Notes under the pieces: generated by a model
Seen by the model: the letters and a program-made list of their open reading frames with translations, nothing else
What the model was told of the DNA's origin: nothing
The model's database searches: none
Translations under genes and position numbers: made by a program
Assembly (NCBI RefSeq): GCF_022678625.1
Contig: NZ_JALBYQ010000001.1
Coordinates: forward strand, 806,001-870,000
Reading direction: 5' to 3'
DNA: 64,000 bases
DNA from: Aliiroseovarius subalbicans
GTDB lineage: Bacteria; Pseudomonadota; Alphaproteobacteria; Rhodobacterales; Rhodobacteraceae
Shown: piece by piece, positions 51,951 through 61,663 of the stretch
Layout: each line of letters starts with the position of its first letter
Numbering within the stretch: position 1 is the stretch's first letter

Positions 51951-53237
51951 ATGACACACCCCCTTCGCCTTGGCATCGCCGGATTGGGCACCGTCGGCAT
52001 TGGCGTCGTCAAGATCGTGACGCAACACGGCAAGCTTCTGGAGGCCCGCACCGGTCGCCCGATCGAAATCAGCGCGGTCAGCGCACGCTCGCGCAGCCAG
52101 GACCGCGGCGTGGACCTGTCCGGTTTCGCCTGGGAGGACGACCCGGTGGCCCTGGCCACCCGCGATGACGTGGATGTCTATGTCGAGCTGATGGGTGGAT
52201 CTGACGGCCCCGCGAAAGCCTCGGTCGAGGCGGCGGTTGCCGCGGGCAAGCACGTGGTCACCGCCAACAAGGCGCTGCTGGCCCACCACGGTCAGGAACT
52301 GGGCGAAGCCGCCGAGGCCGCCGGGGTCATGCTGCGGTTCGAAGCCGCCGTGGCCGGGGGCATCCCGATCATCAAATCGCTGACCGAAGGTCTGGCGGGC
52401 AATGAAATCACCCGCGTGATGGGCGTGATGAACGGCACCTGCAACTACATCCTGACCCGGATGTACGACGCCGACCTGCCCTATGACGTGGTGTTCGAAG
52501 AGGCCAACCAGCTGGGATACCTCGAAGCCGATCCGACGCTGGACGTGGGCGGGATCGACGCAGGCCACAAGCTGGCGCTGCTGGCCTCGATCGCCTTCGG
52601 CACACAGGTGAATTTCGACGCGATGGAGCTGGAAGGCATCGAGCGCATCCAGATTGAAGACATCGAACAGGCCGCCGAAATGGGATACCGCATCAAGCTT
52701 CTGGGCGTGGCGCAGATGACCGGCCGAGGGCTGGAACAGCGCATGTCGCCCTGCCTGGTGCCTGCAACCTCACCTCTGGGGCAGTTGGAAGGCGGCACCA
52801 ACATGGTGGTGGTCGAAGGCGACAGCATCGGCCAGGTGGTTCTGCGCGGCCCCGGCGCGGGTGAAGGTCCGACGGCAAGTGCTGTGATGGGCGACGTGAT
52901 CGACCTGGGTCGTGGCCTGTCGATCCCGACCTATGGCCAGCCCGCCAACACCCTGCGCCCGGTGCGCGGCGTGAAGGCCACGAAACCCGCGCCCTATTAT
53001 TTGCGCCTATCGCTTCAAGACAAACCCGGTGCACTGGCCAAGGTCGCCGCGGTGCTGGGCGAGGCGGGCGTGTCGATCAACCGGATGCGCCAACATGGCC
53101 ATGACGACAAGACCGCGCCGGTCACCATCGTCAGCCACAAAACAACCCGCGACAACCTGGACGTGGCGATCGCCGGGCTGGAGGCCACTGGCGTCATGGC
53201 CGGTCACCCGGTCGCGATCCGCATCGAAGAAGTCTAA
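51951..53237 (+). CDS. hom: Homoserine dehydrogenase
   Basis: NAD(P)-dependent enzyme of the aspartate pathway, converting aspartate semialdehyde to homoserine for threonine and methionine. The 428 residues hold an N-terminal Rossmann domain (GIAGLGTVGIGVVKIV), the catalytic domain with GVMNGTCNYILTRM and ADPTLDVGGIDAGHKLALLA, and a C-terminal ACT domain at about residues 345-428 (YLRLSLQDKPGALAKVAAVL), which usually mediates threonine inhibition. It is followed by glpX 117 bp later. Confidence 0.96.
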   Translation: MTHPLRLGIAGLGTVGIGVVKIVTQHGKLLEARTGRPIEISAVSARSRSQDRGVDLSGFAWEDDPVALATRDDVDVYVELMGGSDGPAKASVEAAVAAGKHVVTANKALLAHHGQELGEAAEAAGVMLRFEAAVAGGIPIIKSLTEGLAGNEITRVMGVMNGTCNYILTRMYDADLPYDVVFEEANQLGYLEADPTLDVGGIDAGHKLALLASIAFGTQVNFDAMELEGIERIQIEDIEQAAEMGYRIKLLGVAQMTGRGLEQRMSPCLVPATSPLGQLEGGTNMVVVEGDSIGQVVLRGPGAGEGPTASAVMGDVIDLGRGLSIPTYGQPANTLRPVRGVKATKPAPYYLRLSLQDKPGALAKVAAVLGEAGVSINRMRQHGHDDKTAPVTIVSHKTTRDNLDVAIAGLEATGVMAGHPVAIRIEEV

Positions 53238-53354
53238 ACCAGCCCCGGCGGGCGCGCTCCGCCAGACACCTGGTAGCCCAATCAGGCTTGCCCCGCCCCC
53301 GTGCGGCGACTAAACCCTGATGCAACAGGATTTTACCTCAAAGGACCCTCTCTC

Positions 53355-54326
53355 ATGGCCGACAAAGTCGTTTTCGCTGACCGCATGCTCTCGTTGGGTC
53401 TTGCCCGTGTTTCCGAAGCCGCCGCGATGGCCTCGGCCACGCTGGTGGGTCACGGGGACGAAAAGGCCGCCGACCAGGCCGCCGTGACCGCAATGCGCGA
53501 ACAGCTCAACATCCTGGACATTCAGGGCGTCGTGGTGATCGGCGAAGGGGAACGCGACGAGGCGCCGATGCTGTATATCGGCGAAGAGGTCGGCACCGGC
53601 GAAGGCCCCGCTGTCGACATCGCGCTGGACCCGCTGGAGGGCACGACCCTGACCGCGAAAGACATGCCCAACGCGCTGACCGTGATCGCGATGGCGCCGC
53701 GCGGCACACTGCTGCATGCGCCCGACGTCTATATGGAAAAGCTGGCGATCGGGCCGGGCTATGAAAAGGACGTCGTGTCGCTTGAAATGTCGCCCTCCGA
53801 GCGGGTGAAGGCGCTGGCCGCCGCCAAGGGCTGCAAGACCACCGACATCACCGTCTGCGTCCTGGAACGCCCGCGTCACGAACAGATGATCGCCGACATC
53901 CGCTCCACCGGTGCTGCGATCCGGCTGATCACCGATGGCGACGTCGCCGGTGTGATCCATTGTGCCGAGCATGAGATCACCGGCATCGACATGTACATGG
54001 GCCTGGGTGGCGCACCCGAGGGCGTGCTGGCCGCGTCCGCGCTGAAATGCATGGGCGGGCAGATGTGGGGGCAGCTGACCTTCCGCAACGACGACGAACG
54101 CGGTCGTGCGGCCAAGGCGGGCATCACCGATCTGGATCGGATCTATTCGCGCGACGAAATGGTCACTGCTGATGTGATCTTTGCCGCCACCGGCGTCACC
54201 GACGGGTCTGTCGTCGCGGGCATCAAGCGTGAGCCCGGTTACCTCACCACCGAAACCATCCTGATGCGGTCAAAAACCGGATCGGTCCGGCGCATGATCT
54301 ACCGCAACCCGGTGTCGGCGATCTGA
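53355..54326 (+). CDS. glpX: Class II fructose-1,6-bisphosphatase
   Basis: Gluconeogenic phosphatase of the GlpX type, 323 residues, in the lithium-sensitive phosphatase fold. Metal-binding blocks are VVIGEGERDEAPMLYIGEEV and the DPLEGTTLTAKDMPNA loop. EGVLAASALKCMGGQMWGQL is the conserved C-terminal block. The ATG at 53355 gives MADKVVFADRMLSLGL with AAAGGA upstream; the frame opens 54 bases earlier. The stop overlaps the start of the next gene (TGATG). Confidence 0.95.
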   Translation: MADKVVFADRMLSLGLARVSEAAAMASATLVGHGDEKAADQAAVTAMREQLNILDIQGVVVIGEGERDEAPMLYIGEEVGTGEGPAVDIALDPLEGTTLTAKDMPNALTVIAMAPRGTLLHAPDVYMEKLAIGPGYEKDVVSLEMSPSERVKALAAAKGCKTTDITVCVLERPRHEQMIADIRSTGAAIRLITDGDVAGVIHCAEHEITGIDMYMGLGGAPEGVLAASALKCMGGQMWGQLTFRNDDERGRAAKAGITDLDRIYSRDEMVTADVIFAATGVTDGSVVAGIKREPGYLTTETILMRSKTGSVRRMIYRNPVSAI

Positions 54327-54886
54327 TGACGGAACCGCGCGCGCTGATCCTGGTTGATATCCAACAGGGGTTCGATGACCCTTACTGGGGTGCGCGCAAC
54401 AATCCGGGGGCCGAGACGAACGCAGCAAAGCTTCTGAACGAATGGCGGGCCCGGTCGTGGCCCGTCTTTTTCATTCAGCACCTGTCGACCAATCCCGACA
54501 GCCCCTTGCACCCCGACCAGGGCAAAACCGCGATCCATCCGCTGGTGGCGCCGCTGCCCGGGGAACCGGTGCTGACGAAATCCGTAAACTCGGCCTTCAT
54601 CGGCACGACGCTGGAGCAGGACCTGCGGGCCGCGGGGATCACCGCGCTGACGATCTGTGGCCTGACCACGCCCCATTGTGTGTCGACCACCGCGCGCATG
54701 GCCGCCAACATGGGGTTTCAGGTCGATCTGGTCCATGACGCCTGCGCCGCCGTGACCGCCAATGTCGACCCCAGCTGGCGTAACAGCGCCGCGCGCCCCG
54801 ACCCCAAATTCATTCACCAGGCCGCGCTGGACCAGCTGAACGGCGAATTTGCCCGGGTGATCGCGACCCACGAGGCACTGGGATGA
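54326..54886 (+). CDS. Cysteine hydrolase (isochorismatase family)
   Basis: A 186-residue isochorismatase-like hydrolase. The catalytic triad is visible: aspartate at residue 11 in ALILVDIQQGF, lysine in VLTKSVNSAFIGT, and cysteine in TTPHCVSTTARMAAN. Members hydrolyse nicotinamide, carbamates or related amides; the substrate is not clear. It is coupled by overlap to glpX upstream and recJ downstream (ATGA), so these three form one transcript. Confidence 0.9.
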   Translation: MTEPRALILVDIQQGFDDPYWGARNNPGAETNAAKLLNEWRARSWPVFFIQHLSTNPDSPLHPDQGKTAIHPLVAPLPGEPVLTKSVNSAFIGTTLEQDLRAAGITALTICGLTTPHCVSTTARMAANMGFQVDLVHDACAAVTANVDPSWRNSAARPDPKFIHQAALDQLNGEFARVIATHEALG

Positions 54887-56637
54887 GCGATTTCCTGAAT
54901 GTCGCCACCTCGCTGACCGGTCGACGCTGGGTTGGACCGGGGATCGAGCTGGAGCGCGCCGCCGAAGCGATGGCGCAGACAACCGCCCTGCCCGCCCCGG
55001 TCTGCACCGTGCTGGCGCGGCGCGGCGTCGATCCAAGTGAAGCGCAGAGCTTTCTGGAGCCCACCTTGCGCGATCTACTGCCCGACCCGCGCGGGCTGAA
55101 GGACATGGAACGCGCCGCCGCGCGGGTGCTGGCGGCACTGGACAAAGGCCAACGCGTGGCGATCTTTGCCGATTACGACGTGGACGGTGCCACCTCGGCG
55201 ACCCAGCTGATCGACTGGTTTCGCTTTTTCCAGCGCGACGTCACGCTCTATATCCCGGACCGGATCGACGAAGGCTATGGCCCCAACATCCCGGCGATGG
55301 AAGGGCTGGCCGCGGATCACGACCTGATCATCTGCGTCGATTGCGGCACGCTCAGCCATGAGCCGATCGCGACCGCCAATGCCAAGGGCGCCGAGGTGAT
55401 CGTGCTGGACCACCACCTGGGCGGCGAGACGCTGCCGCCCGCGCTGGCGGTGGTGAACCCGAACCGCCAGGACGAGGCCGACGCGCCGGGCTATCTGTGT
55501 GCCGCCGGGGTTGTGTTCCTGTTGCTGGTCGAACTTGGGCGGCGTCTGCGCGAGGCTGGACGTCCCGGCCCCGACCTCATTGCCATGCTGGACCTCGTGG
55601 CGCTTGGCACCGTCGCCGATGTGGCCCCCCTGATCGAGGCCAACCGTGCCTTCGTGCGTCAGGGGTTGAAGATCATGGCGCGGCGCACCCGCCCCGGGCT
55701 TGTGGCGCTGGGGGATGTCAGCCGTATGAACGAAGCACCGAAACCCTACCACCTGGGCTTTCTGCTTGGCCCGCGCGTGAACGCCGGTGGGCGGATCGGC
55801 AAGGCCGACCTGGGCGCGCGACTTCTGGCCAGCACCGACGCGCATGAGGCGCGCGCGATCGCCGACCGGCTGGATGAGCTGAACACGGAACGGCGCGAGA
55901 TCGAAAGCCAGGTGCGCGACGCGGCGCTGGCACAAGCTGAGAACCGCGGGCTGGACGCCCCGCTGGTCTGGGCGGCAGGCGAAGGTTGGCACCCCGGCGT
56001 GGTCGGCATCGTCGCCTCGCGCCTGAAAGAGGCCACCAACCGTCCCGCCGTGGTGATCGGCTTTGACGGCGACGACGGCAAGGGCTCGGGCCGCTCGGTG
56101 TCCGGCGTGGACCTGGGCGCCTCGATCCAGCGGCTGGCCGCTGACGGGCTGATCGAAAAGGGTGGCGGGCACAAGATGGCCGCAGGCCTGTCGCTGTCAC
56201 GCGACCAGCTGGAGCCTGCGATGGCGCGGCTGAGTGAGCTGCTGGCGAAACAGGGCGCGGGGCTTGGCGGGCCTGTCGATCTGAAACTTGACGCGCTGTT
56301 GATGCCCGGCGCGGTGACGCCCGAACTGATCGACCAGATCGAGGCCGCCGGCCCCTTCGGCGCCGGCGCCCCCGGGCCGCGTTTCGCGTTTCCCGACATG
56401 GTCATCCATTTCACAAAACGGGTTGGCACCGGACACCTGAAGGTCAGCTTCGGCGACGGGTTGTCGGCGCGCATGGACGCCATCGCTTTTGGCGCGTTCG
56501 ACAGCGACCTTGGCCCGGCGCTGGAGGGTCACAACGGCGCGCGCTTTCACCTTGCCGGGCGGCTTGAGCTCAACTCCTGGCAAGGCCGCGTTACCCCACA
56601 ACTGCGCCTGGAAGACGCCGCACAGGAGGGCGCCTGA
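54883..56637 (+). CDS. recJ: Single-stranded-DNA-specific exonuclease RecJ
   Basis: A 5'-3' single-strand exonuclease for recombination and repair, 584 residues. DHH-family motifs are IFADYDVDGATSATQLIDWF, ICVDCGT, VLDHHLGG and the DHHA1 block GRSVSGVDLGASIQRLAADG followed by KGGGHKMAAG. The C-terminal OB domain is present (LEDAAQEGA end). The ATG overlaps the stop of the hydrolase gene. The last gene before tRNA-Glu, which lies 87 bp downstream on the same strand. Confidence 0.95.
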   Translation: MSDFLNVATSLTGRRWVGPGIELERAAEAMAQTTALPAPVCTVLARRGVDPSEAQSFLEPTLRDLLPDPRGLKDMERAAARVLAALDKGQRVAIFADYDVDGATSATQLIDWFRFFQRDVTLYIPDRIDEGYGPNIPAMEGLAADHDLIICVDCGTLSHEPIATANAKGAEVIVLDHHLGGETLPPALAVVNPNRQDEADAPGYLCAAGVVFLLLVELGRRLREAGRPGPDLIAMLDLVALGTVADVAPLIEANRAFVRQGLKIMARRTRPGLVALGDVSRMNEAPKPYHLGFLLGPRVNAGGRIGKADLGARLLASTDAHEARAIADRLDELNTERREIESQVRDAALAQAENRGLDAPLVWAAGEGWHPGVVGIVASRLKEATNRPAVVIGFDGDDGKGSGRSVSGVDLGASIQRLAADGLIEKGGGHKMAAGLSLSRDQLEPAMARLSELLAKQGAGLGGPVDLKLDALLMPGAVTPELIDQIEAAGPFGAGAPGPRFAFPDMVIHFTKRVGTGHLKVSFGDGLSARMDAIAFGAFDSDLGPALEGHNGARFHLAGRLELNSWQGRVTPQLRLEDAAQEGA

Positions 56638-56724
56638 CACGCGACGAAAAAAGTTGATCAAAGGCGTAAAAACCCTCTTGCGCCCCAACGCCGCAATCAC
56701 TAGAACCCGCTTCACCGACCAAGT

Positions 56725-56799
56725 GGCCCGTTCGTCTATCGGTTAGGACGCCAGGTTTTCAACCTGGAAAGAGGGGTTCGATTCCCCTACGGGCTGCCA
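56725..56799 (+). tRNA. tRNA-Glu(TTC)
   Basis: Cloverleaf: acceptor GGCCCGT/ACGGGCT with a G1-U72 wobble pair, D arm GTCT-ATCGGTTA-GGAC, anticodon stem CCAGG/CCTGG with loop TTTTCAA (anticodon TTC), T arm around GGGGTTCGATTCCCC, discriminator G and encoded CCA. Confidence 0.97.
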
Positions 56800-56827
56800 C
56801 TTCTTCCCAAAAACATCAGTATTACAT

Positions 56828-56850
56828 CCGGCCGCTGGCGGCGGTTTTGT
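56828..56850 (+). terminator. Possible terminator after tRNA-Glu
   Basis: GCCG-CTGG-CGGC hairpin, extended by a CC/GG pair past a bulge, followed by TTTTGT. It starts 29 bp after the tRNA 3' end and sits before the convergent autotransporter gene. Confidence 0.45.
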
Positions 56851-56879
56851 GTTGTGATGTCGCCGGCCATCGGGCGGTT

Positions 56880-59800
56880 TTACCACGACAGGTTCAGCCC
56901 CACACTGGCCTCAAGCCCGAATTTCCCCGAACCGCCGTCGGTCAGCGGGGTGCGATAGCGGCCAGTTGCGAAAAGCGCGGCGCCGGAGGGCAGTGTGGCC
57001 TGGCTGGACAGGCCGAATTCCGCCCAGGTGTCAGGGCCCGAGGCGCTGAGTGAAGTTCCGGCGACCTCGACCTCGGTCGCGCCCGCGAAGTCATGCAGCA
57101 GATTGCCGGTCAGGCGTAGATCGACCCCGTTCAGAACCGGCAGGGAGGCGGCAAGTTGCCAGTCCACCCCCAACCGTCCGGTCAAGGCTTGGCTTTGCCC
57201 CAGCGTGACCGAATTGCCCATCGCATCGGCCTCGATCGCCCCGGCATTCGTGCGCGACCAGTTCAACGCCGCTTGAGGGATCAGCGCGCCACCCCCGGCA
57301 AGAATGAAGCGGTGACCCAGTTCAGCGCTCAGGGCCACTGCAGTGGATTTGTGCGCCTCGACCAGTTGACCGCCGGTGCTGGAGGTGATGTCGGTGGACA
57401 GCCAGGAGATCTGCCCCTGCAGGTCCAGAAAGATGCCACCAAAGCTCTGCCAGCTGGCGCGCGTGCCAAGCCCATACCCCGTCGTGTCGATCTGTCCCTG
57501 GCCGGTCGCGCCGCCGATCCGGGCCGTGGACATTCCCCAATGCGCCATCGCCCCCAGCTCCCAATGCCCCGCTGATCCGCCTTGCGCGATCAGGTCATAT
57601 CCAGCGTGCAGACCGAAAGAGCGACGCCTGATCATTTCCGCCCCTGATCGCGTGGCCAAAGTCGTCGCTTGCCACCCGCTGCTCATCTGCAGCCACGCGC
57701 CCCGCGCCCCATCAACCGAGCTCCATATCTGGCTGGCCTGCCGTGTCGCGCGGTCAGGCAGGTTGGTAAAGCTCAGCAGCATAGCCGGGGTGGCCTCATA
57801 GCTTGACGCAGTCACTGAAAACCTGTTGGCCAAAAGCCATTTTGCCCCTTCGCGCTCAAGGTCATAGCTGAAAACACCGGACTGGATCGGCCCGCCCAAC
57901 AGGGTAAAATCATCCTCATCGGTGGCACCCGCAACCTCGATTACCACGATGTCGCCCCCAGTGGCGGGCAGCTGCGCGGTATCGGCCACGCCGAGCAAAA
58001 ACCGCCCCTGCACATCGCCGCCAATACGGATCTGGTCGGCCTGATCGCTGGCAAAATCCGCATCGATGAATAACGTGCCTGTGCCGCTCAGGTCTCCATT
58101 TATCTCGATCTGATCGCCCGTCACGCCGTTTTGCGCGGTAACCGCGCCATCGCTGTGAAGGTCACCGCGCAAGGTTACGTCGCCAAAACCCAAGTCCAGG
58201 ATCGCGGCGCTGCTAAGCTCAACCCTGCCAGCCTCAAGCGCGCCGGGGCCGATGCCCAGCCGGGTGGCGCCCCCCAGCGCGATGCGGTCCCAGCCAATCA
58301 GGTCCAACGCCGCAACCGTGTCTGCCGTGTTGTCAAAGTGCAGAAAGTCGTTGCCATCGCCGCCGTCAAAAAGGGTCACGCCGCTGATATCCGACCCGGC
58401 GAAGTGCAGGCTGTCGTTGCCACCACCCAGCCGGATCGCGCCGTCGACATACGCCCCGGCAGCCACGGTGACCTGACTGGCACCGTCACCCGTAGACAGA
58501 GCCGTGGTACTGCCGTGCAGATGCGCGCCATCGCGCAGATCCAGCTGGGAAAGGCCGCCTGTCTGCGCTTGCAGATCGATCCCGACCTGCCCCGTGATCC
58601 CGCCCTCAAGTGTAACCGCCGTTCTGCCGCTGCCGGTATTCACCGCCTTCAGGCCGATGTCGCGCGCGCTGATCGTGCCGCGGCCAAGCGTGATTGCGAT
58701 GTCGCCCGCGCCGCCCTGCGCCAACGCCAGAACGCCGCTGCCGGTGTCAGCGCGTATGTCGCCCGAACCCTGAAGTGCGATATCCGCGCCCGCCGGTGCG
58801 CGGACCACCACCCCGTCCTCTCCCCCGATCACGTCACCGCCAAAACTTACCCTGGCCGTGCCGCTGCCAAGGTGGCTTAACGCAATGCCGTCTATGCCTC
58901 CGGTGACCGTGCTCAGGGCCGTTACGCTCACCTCGCCGCCCGACAGATGGGTTAGTGAGATGCCCGTCCCAGCGGTGCCCCACACCGTGCCGGTCGTGGT
59001 GACGTGCGCTGCGCCACTGCCGCTTTGGATCAAGGCTACGCCGTCCTGCCCAGCCAAAACATCAGAGGCCTGTATCGTGGCCGTAGTTGCGCCCGCCCCG
59101 TTGGTCAGGGTGATGCCCTGCCCGGTGCTGCCCGTCACGCTCCCGTTTGCCATGATCTGCGCCGCGCCGCCCACGTTCAGTGCTGTAATACCGTGGATCT
59201 GCCCCGGAACCGGTTGGCCTGTGGTGGTGGTGATGCTCACCCCGCCGGGACCATTGTTGTCGGCATGGATGGCCGTGCCACTTGCCGCCGTGACCGCACC
59301 GCCGGTGGTAAGGCTCAGACCGCCCGCGCCCCGGTTGGACAAGTTCATGCCAAAGCTCTGTCCGGAGATGGCACCTGTGCCGGTGCTGACCGTAAGGTCA
59401 CCCTGCGCGTAGGCCCCGGTGTGTGCATTGATGCCGATGCGACCACCACCAACCACAGGACCCGCGCCGGTGGCGATGGCAAGGCCGCCATACCCCATCT
59501 GGGCGCCATAGATCCCGTCCCCAAGGTCCGATCCGGTTCGCCCCAGCGCGGTGAGGGTGATATCGCCGCCGTGGCCATAGGCATAAATCCCCTGACCGCG
59601 CCCATAGCCCCAGGCCGATGCATGGCTGGTGATGGCGACTGACCCCGCCAAGGGCGGACCGGGCCAACCTTTCTGAACCACGATGCCAGACCCGGTACCG
59701 GCAACATTGCCGTAGGTGTCCACCTCGACCGGGCCGTCATAAATCGATTGCACCGTGACACCCGTACCAGAGGTGAACAGGCCCGCCGTGCCCCCAAAAA

Positions 59801-60515
59801 TGTCACCGCTGGTGCGCAGGGTGACGGCACTGTTCCAGCCATAAGAGGTGACCACAAGGCCATCACGTGCGCCACGGATCGGCGCGGCGTGTTCGTCGTT
59901 GATTGTCACCGCACTGACGCCGTCCGCACCGTCGATTTGCAATGCGACCGGGTCTGTGGTCATCAGGCCAAAACCCGGCGCGGTCGTGACGCTCATCGCC
60001 CCGGTGTGGGCGTACAGATTTGCGCCTAAATCCGCTCCCGGCAGCCCCGCACACAGCCAATCACCGGAACCCGCCGGTGCACAGGTTCCTGCGATCCCCG
60101 GCCCAACACCACTGAACGGGGTTGCAATGGCAAAACCCAACGCCAAAGCGCGTGCGGTGTTCTGAAAACTCCCTGTCAGTTGGCAGCCAAGGCTGGGAGC
60201 ATAGCTTACTGCGCGTCCCGCCACCTTGGCCATGCGCCCGCCGCGCAGGGCGACGTGGCCCAGTACCCGGGGGGCGTGGCCCGGATTGGCGATTGGCGTG
60301 ATCGCCCCCGTTTTCATGCTTCTTGCCCAGACAACATCCCTGACCCCGGCCCCTGGTGTCGTGGCGTATCCGGCCCTCGGCCGCGCGAGCACTAGACCCA
60401 TGGTTGCGCGGATGCGCCTGGCGGACACTCGACAGCGCCAGATATCCGACAGGCCCGCCCGTACGCGTGCCGGACACCCCTGCGGGCAAGGTAACACAGG
60501 TTGAAATAAATACAA
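56880..60515 (-). CDS. Autotransporter (type Va secretion) with beta-helix passenger
   Basis: A very large (up to 1211-residue) autotransporter. The C-terminal 280 residues form the outer-membrane barrel (for example GAWLQMSSGWQATTLATRSG, FGLHAGYDLIAQGGSAGHWE) and end in the aromatic VGLNLSW. The passenger consists of imperfect Gly-rich repeats of roughly 45 residues predicted to make a beta-helix (GTGISLTHLSGGEVSVTALS and similar). The start is uncertain: TTG 60515, ATG 60401, 60317 and 60233 are all in frame, and a hydrophobic signal (ALALGFAIATPFSGVGPGIA) lies at about residues 125-146, unusually far in if the first codon is used. No protease triad is evident. Confidence 0.85.
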   Translation of the reverse strand: MYLFQPVLPCPQGCPARVRAGLSDIWRCRVSARRIRATMGLVLARPRAGYATTPGAGVRDVVWARSMKTGAITPIANPGHAPRVLGHVALRGGRMAKVAGRAVSYAPSLGCQLTGSFQNTARALALGFAIATPFSGVGPGIAGTCAPAGSGDWLCAGLPGADLGANLYAHTGAMSVTTAPGFGLMTTDPVALQIDGADGVSAVTINDEHAAPIRGARDGLVVTSYGWNSAVTLRTSGDIFGGTAGLFTSGTGVTVQSIYDGPVEVDTYGNVAGTGSGIVVQKGWPGPPLAGSVAITSHASAWGYGRGQGIYAYGHGGDITLTALGRTGSDLGDGIYGAQMGYGGLAIATGAGPVVGGGRIGINAHTGAYAQGDLTVSTGTGAISGQSFGMNLSNRGAGGLSLTTGGAVTAASGTAIHADNNGPGGVSITTTTGQPVPGQIHGITALNVGGAAQIMANGSVTGSTGQGITLTNGAGATTATIQASDVLAGQDGVALIQSGSGAAHVTTTGTVWGTAGTGISLTHLSGGEVSVTALSTVTGGIDGIALSHLGSGTARVSFGGDVIGGEDGVVVRAPAGADIALQGSGDIRADTGSGVLALAQGGAGDIAITLGRGTISARDIGLKAVNTGSGRTAVTLEGGITGQVGIDLQAQTGGLSQLDLRDGAHLHGSTTALSTGDGASQVTVAAGAYVDGAIRLGGGNDSLHFAGSDISGVTLFDGGDGNDFLHFDNTADTVAALDLIGWDRIALGGATRLGIGPGALEAGRVELSSAAILDLGFGDVTLRGDLHSDGAVTAQNGVTGDQIEINGDLSGTGTLFIDADFASDQADQIRIGGDVQGRFLLGVADTAQLPATGGDIVVIEVAGATDEDDFTLLGGPIQSGVFSYDLEREGAKWLLANRFSVTASSYEATPAMLLSFTNLPDRATRQASQIWSSVDGARGAWLQMSSGWQATTLATRSGAEMIRRRSFGLHAGYDLIAQGGSAGHWELGAMAHWGMSTARIGGATGQGQIDTTGYGLGTRASWQSFGGIFLDLQGQISWLSTDITSSTGGQLVEAHKSTAVALSAELGHRFILAGGGALIPQAALNWSRTNAGAIEADAMGNSVTLGQSQALTGRLGVDWQLAASLPVLNGVDLRLTGNLLHDFAGATEVEVAGTSLSASGPDTWAEFGLSSQATLPSGAALFATGRYRTPLTDGGSGKFGLEASVGLNLSW

Positions 60516-60619
60516 CCCTACCGTGTTATCATCACTTTATGCTCTTCTTTCGCTTGCGTCCGAGCAGGCAGATCAACGCCTAGACAGGCCCGTCGCGCTT
60601 GTGTCGCACCCTGGGCAGG

Positions 60620-61663
60620 TCACCGGCCGGGCAGGCCTGCAACCGATGCTTCTTTGTCGCCGTCGACCAAGGCTGCACTGAACATCGTGGCCTGGGCCCG
60701 GCCCCGATCTTTTGACGCATAAAGCGCGATATCGGCATCTTCCAGCATGCGTTCGGCGGACGGAACCGGGTAGCAGTTCGACCGCACCATGCCGATAGAG
60801 GCCGAGATACGGCAGAACTCGTCGCGGTACGGCACCGGTTCTTCAAGCCGGCGGATAATACGACGCGAGATGGCCATCAACCGCACCTCATCCGTCATGC
60901 CGGGAAACAGCAGCACAAACTCGTCGCCCCCAACCCGTGCCACCAAGTCGTCGTCGCGGGTTTCTTCAACAAGGATGCGCGCCACTTGCTTCAGAACCAG
61001 ATCGCCCGCCGCATGGCCAAGCGTATCGTTCACCGCCTTGAAGAAATCGAGGTCGAGATTCATCAGCGTGAACGGAATGTCGCGACTGATCAGACGGTCC
61101 AACGCCTGATCCAGCGCGCGCCTGTTGTGCAGACCGGTCAGCGTATCCGATGACGCCTCGGCCTCAGCTTCGCTTTTCTGACCGTGCAGCTTGTGCGCCA
61201 GCTTGTTGCTGGCCTCCATCGCGGCGGATTTCGCTTCGACCAGATACAGCATTTCCAGCGTCAAGTCGGTCGGCGCGAAATCGGAGCCGGCCAGGTCATA
61301 GCGTTTCACCGCATCGAGGATCGTGATGCCGAAGCTGAAGTTCAAAAGCACGCCTTCCTGCCCCGGAAGGCAGGCGGCAACACCGATCAGCTGGGTCTTA
61401 TGTTCATCGCGCAGCCGAACATAGACTTTGGCGCCTTGGTGGGCGAAAACCGCCTCCATACTGTCGATATAGCGCGGCCGACGCAGTTCGAAGGTTCGAA
61501 AAAAGGACTGCCCGGTCAAAGGCTTGCCCGGTCGTATCTTGGCCAGAGTGGGACCGGCGTGCAAGATCACACCCGTGCTGTCGACCAGCACATGCATCGG
61601 CATCATGTGGTCCAGCGCGGCATGGCCCAGCTGGATTGTTGGCAGGGTTGTCATCACGTTCAT
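60620..61663 (-). CDS. HNOBA-domain diguanylate cyclase (GGDEF)
   Basis: A 347-residue c-di-GMP synthase. The N-terminal 130 residues resemble the H-NOX-associated HNOBA/PAS-like domain (MHVLVDSTGVILHAGPTLAK, PLTGQSFFRTFELRRPRYID). A coiled segment with KLAHKLHGQKSEAEAEASSD joins it to the GGDEF domain, whose active site GGDEF is at residues 245-249. An inhibitory RxxD (RDDD) at 236-239 means product feedback is kept. The start overlaps the H-NOX stop (ATGA), so the sensor is made together with its cyclase. Cytosolic, no membrane helix. Confidence 0.93.
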   Translation of the reverse strand: MNVMTTLPTIQLGHAALDHMMPMHVLVDSTGVILHAGPTLAKIRPGKPLTGQSFFRTFELRRPRYIDSMEAVFAHQGAKVYVRLRDEHKTQLIGVAACLPGQEGVLLNFSFGITILDAVKRYDLAGSDFAPTDLTLEMLYLVEAKSAAMEASNKLAHKLHGQKSEAEAEASSDTLTGLHNRRALDQALDRLISRDIPFTLMNLDLDFFKAVNDTLGHAAGDLVLKQVARILVEETRDDDLVARVGGDEFVLLFPGMTDEVRLMAISRRIIRRLEEPVPYRDEFCRISASIGMVRSNCYPVPSAERMLEDADIALYASKDRGRAQATMFSAALVDGDKEASVAGLPGR

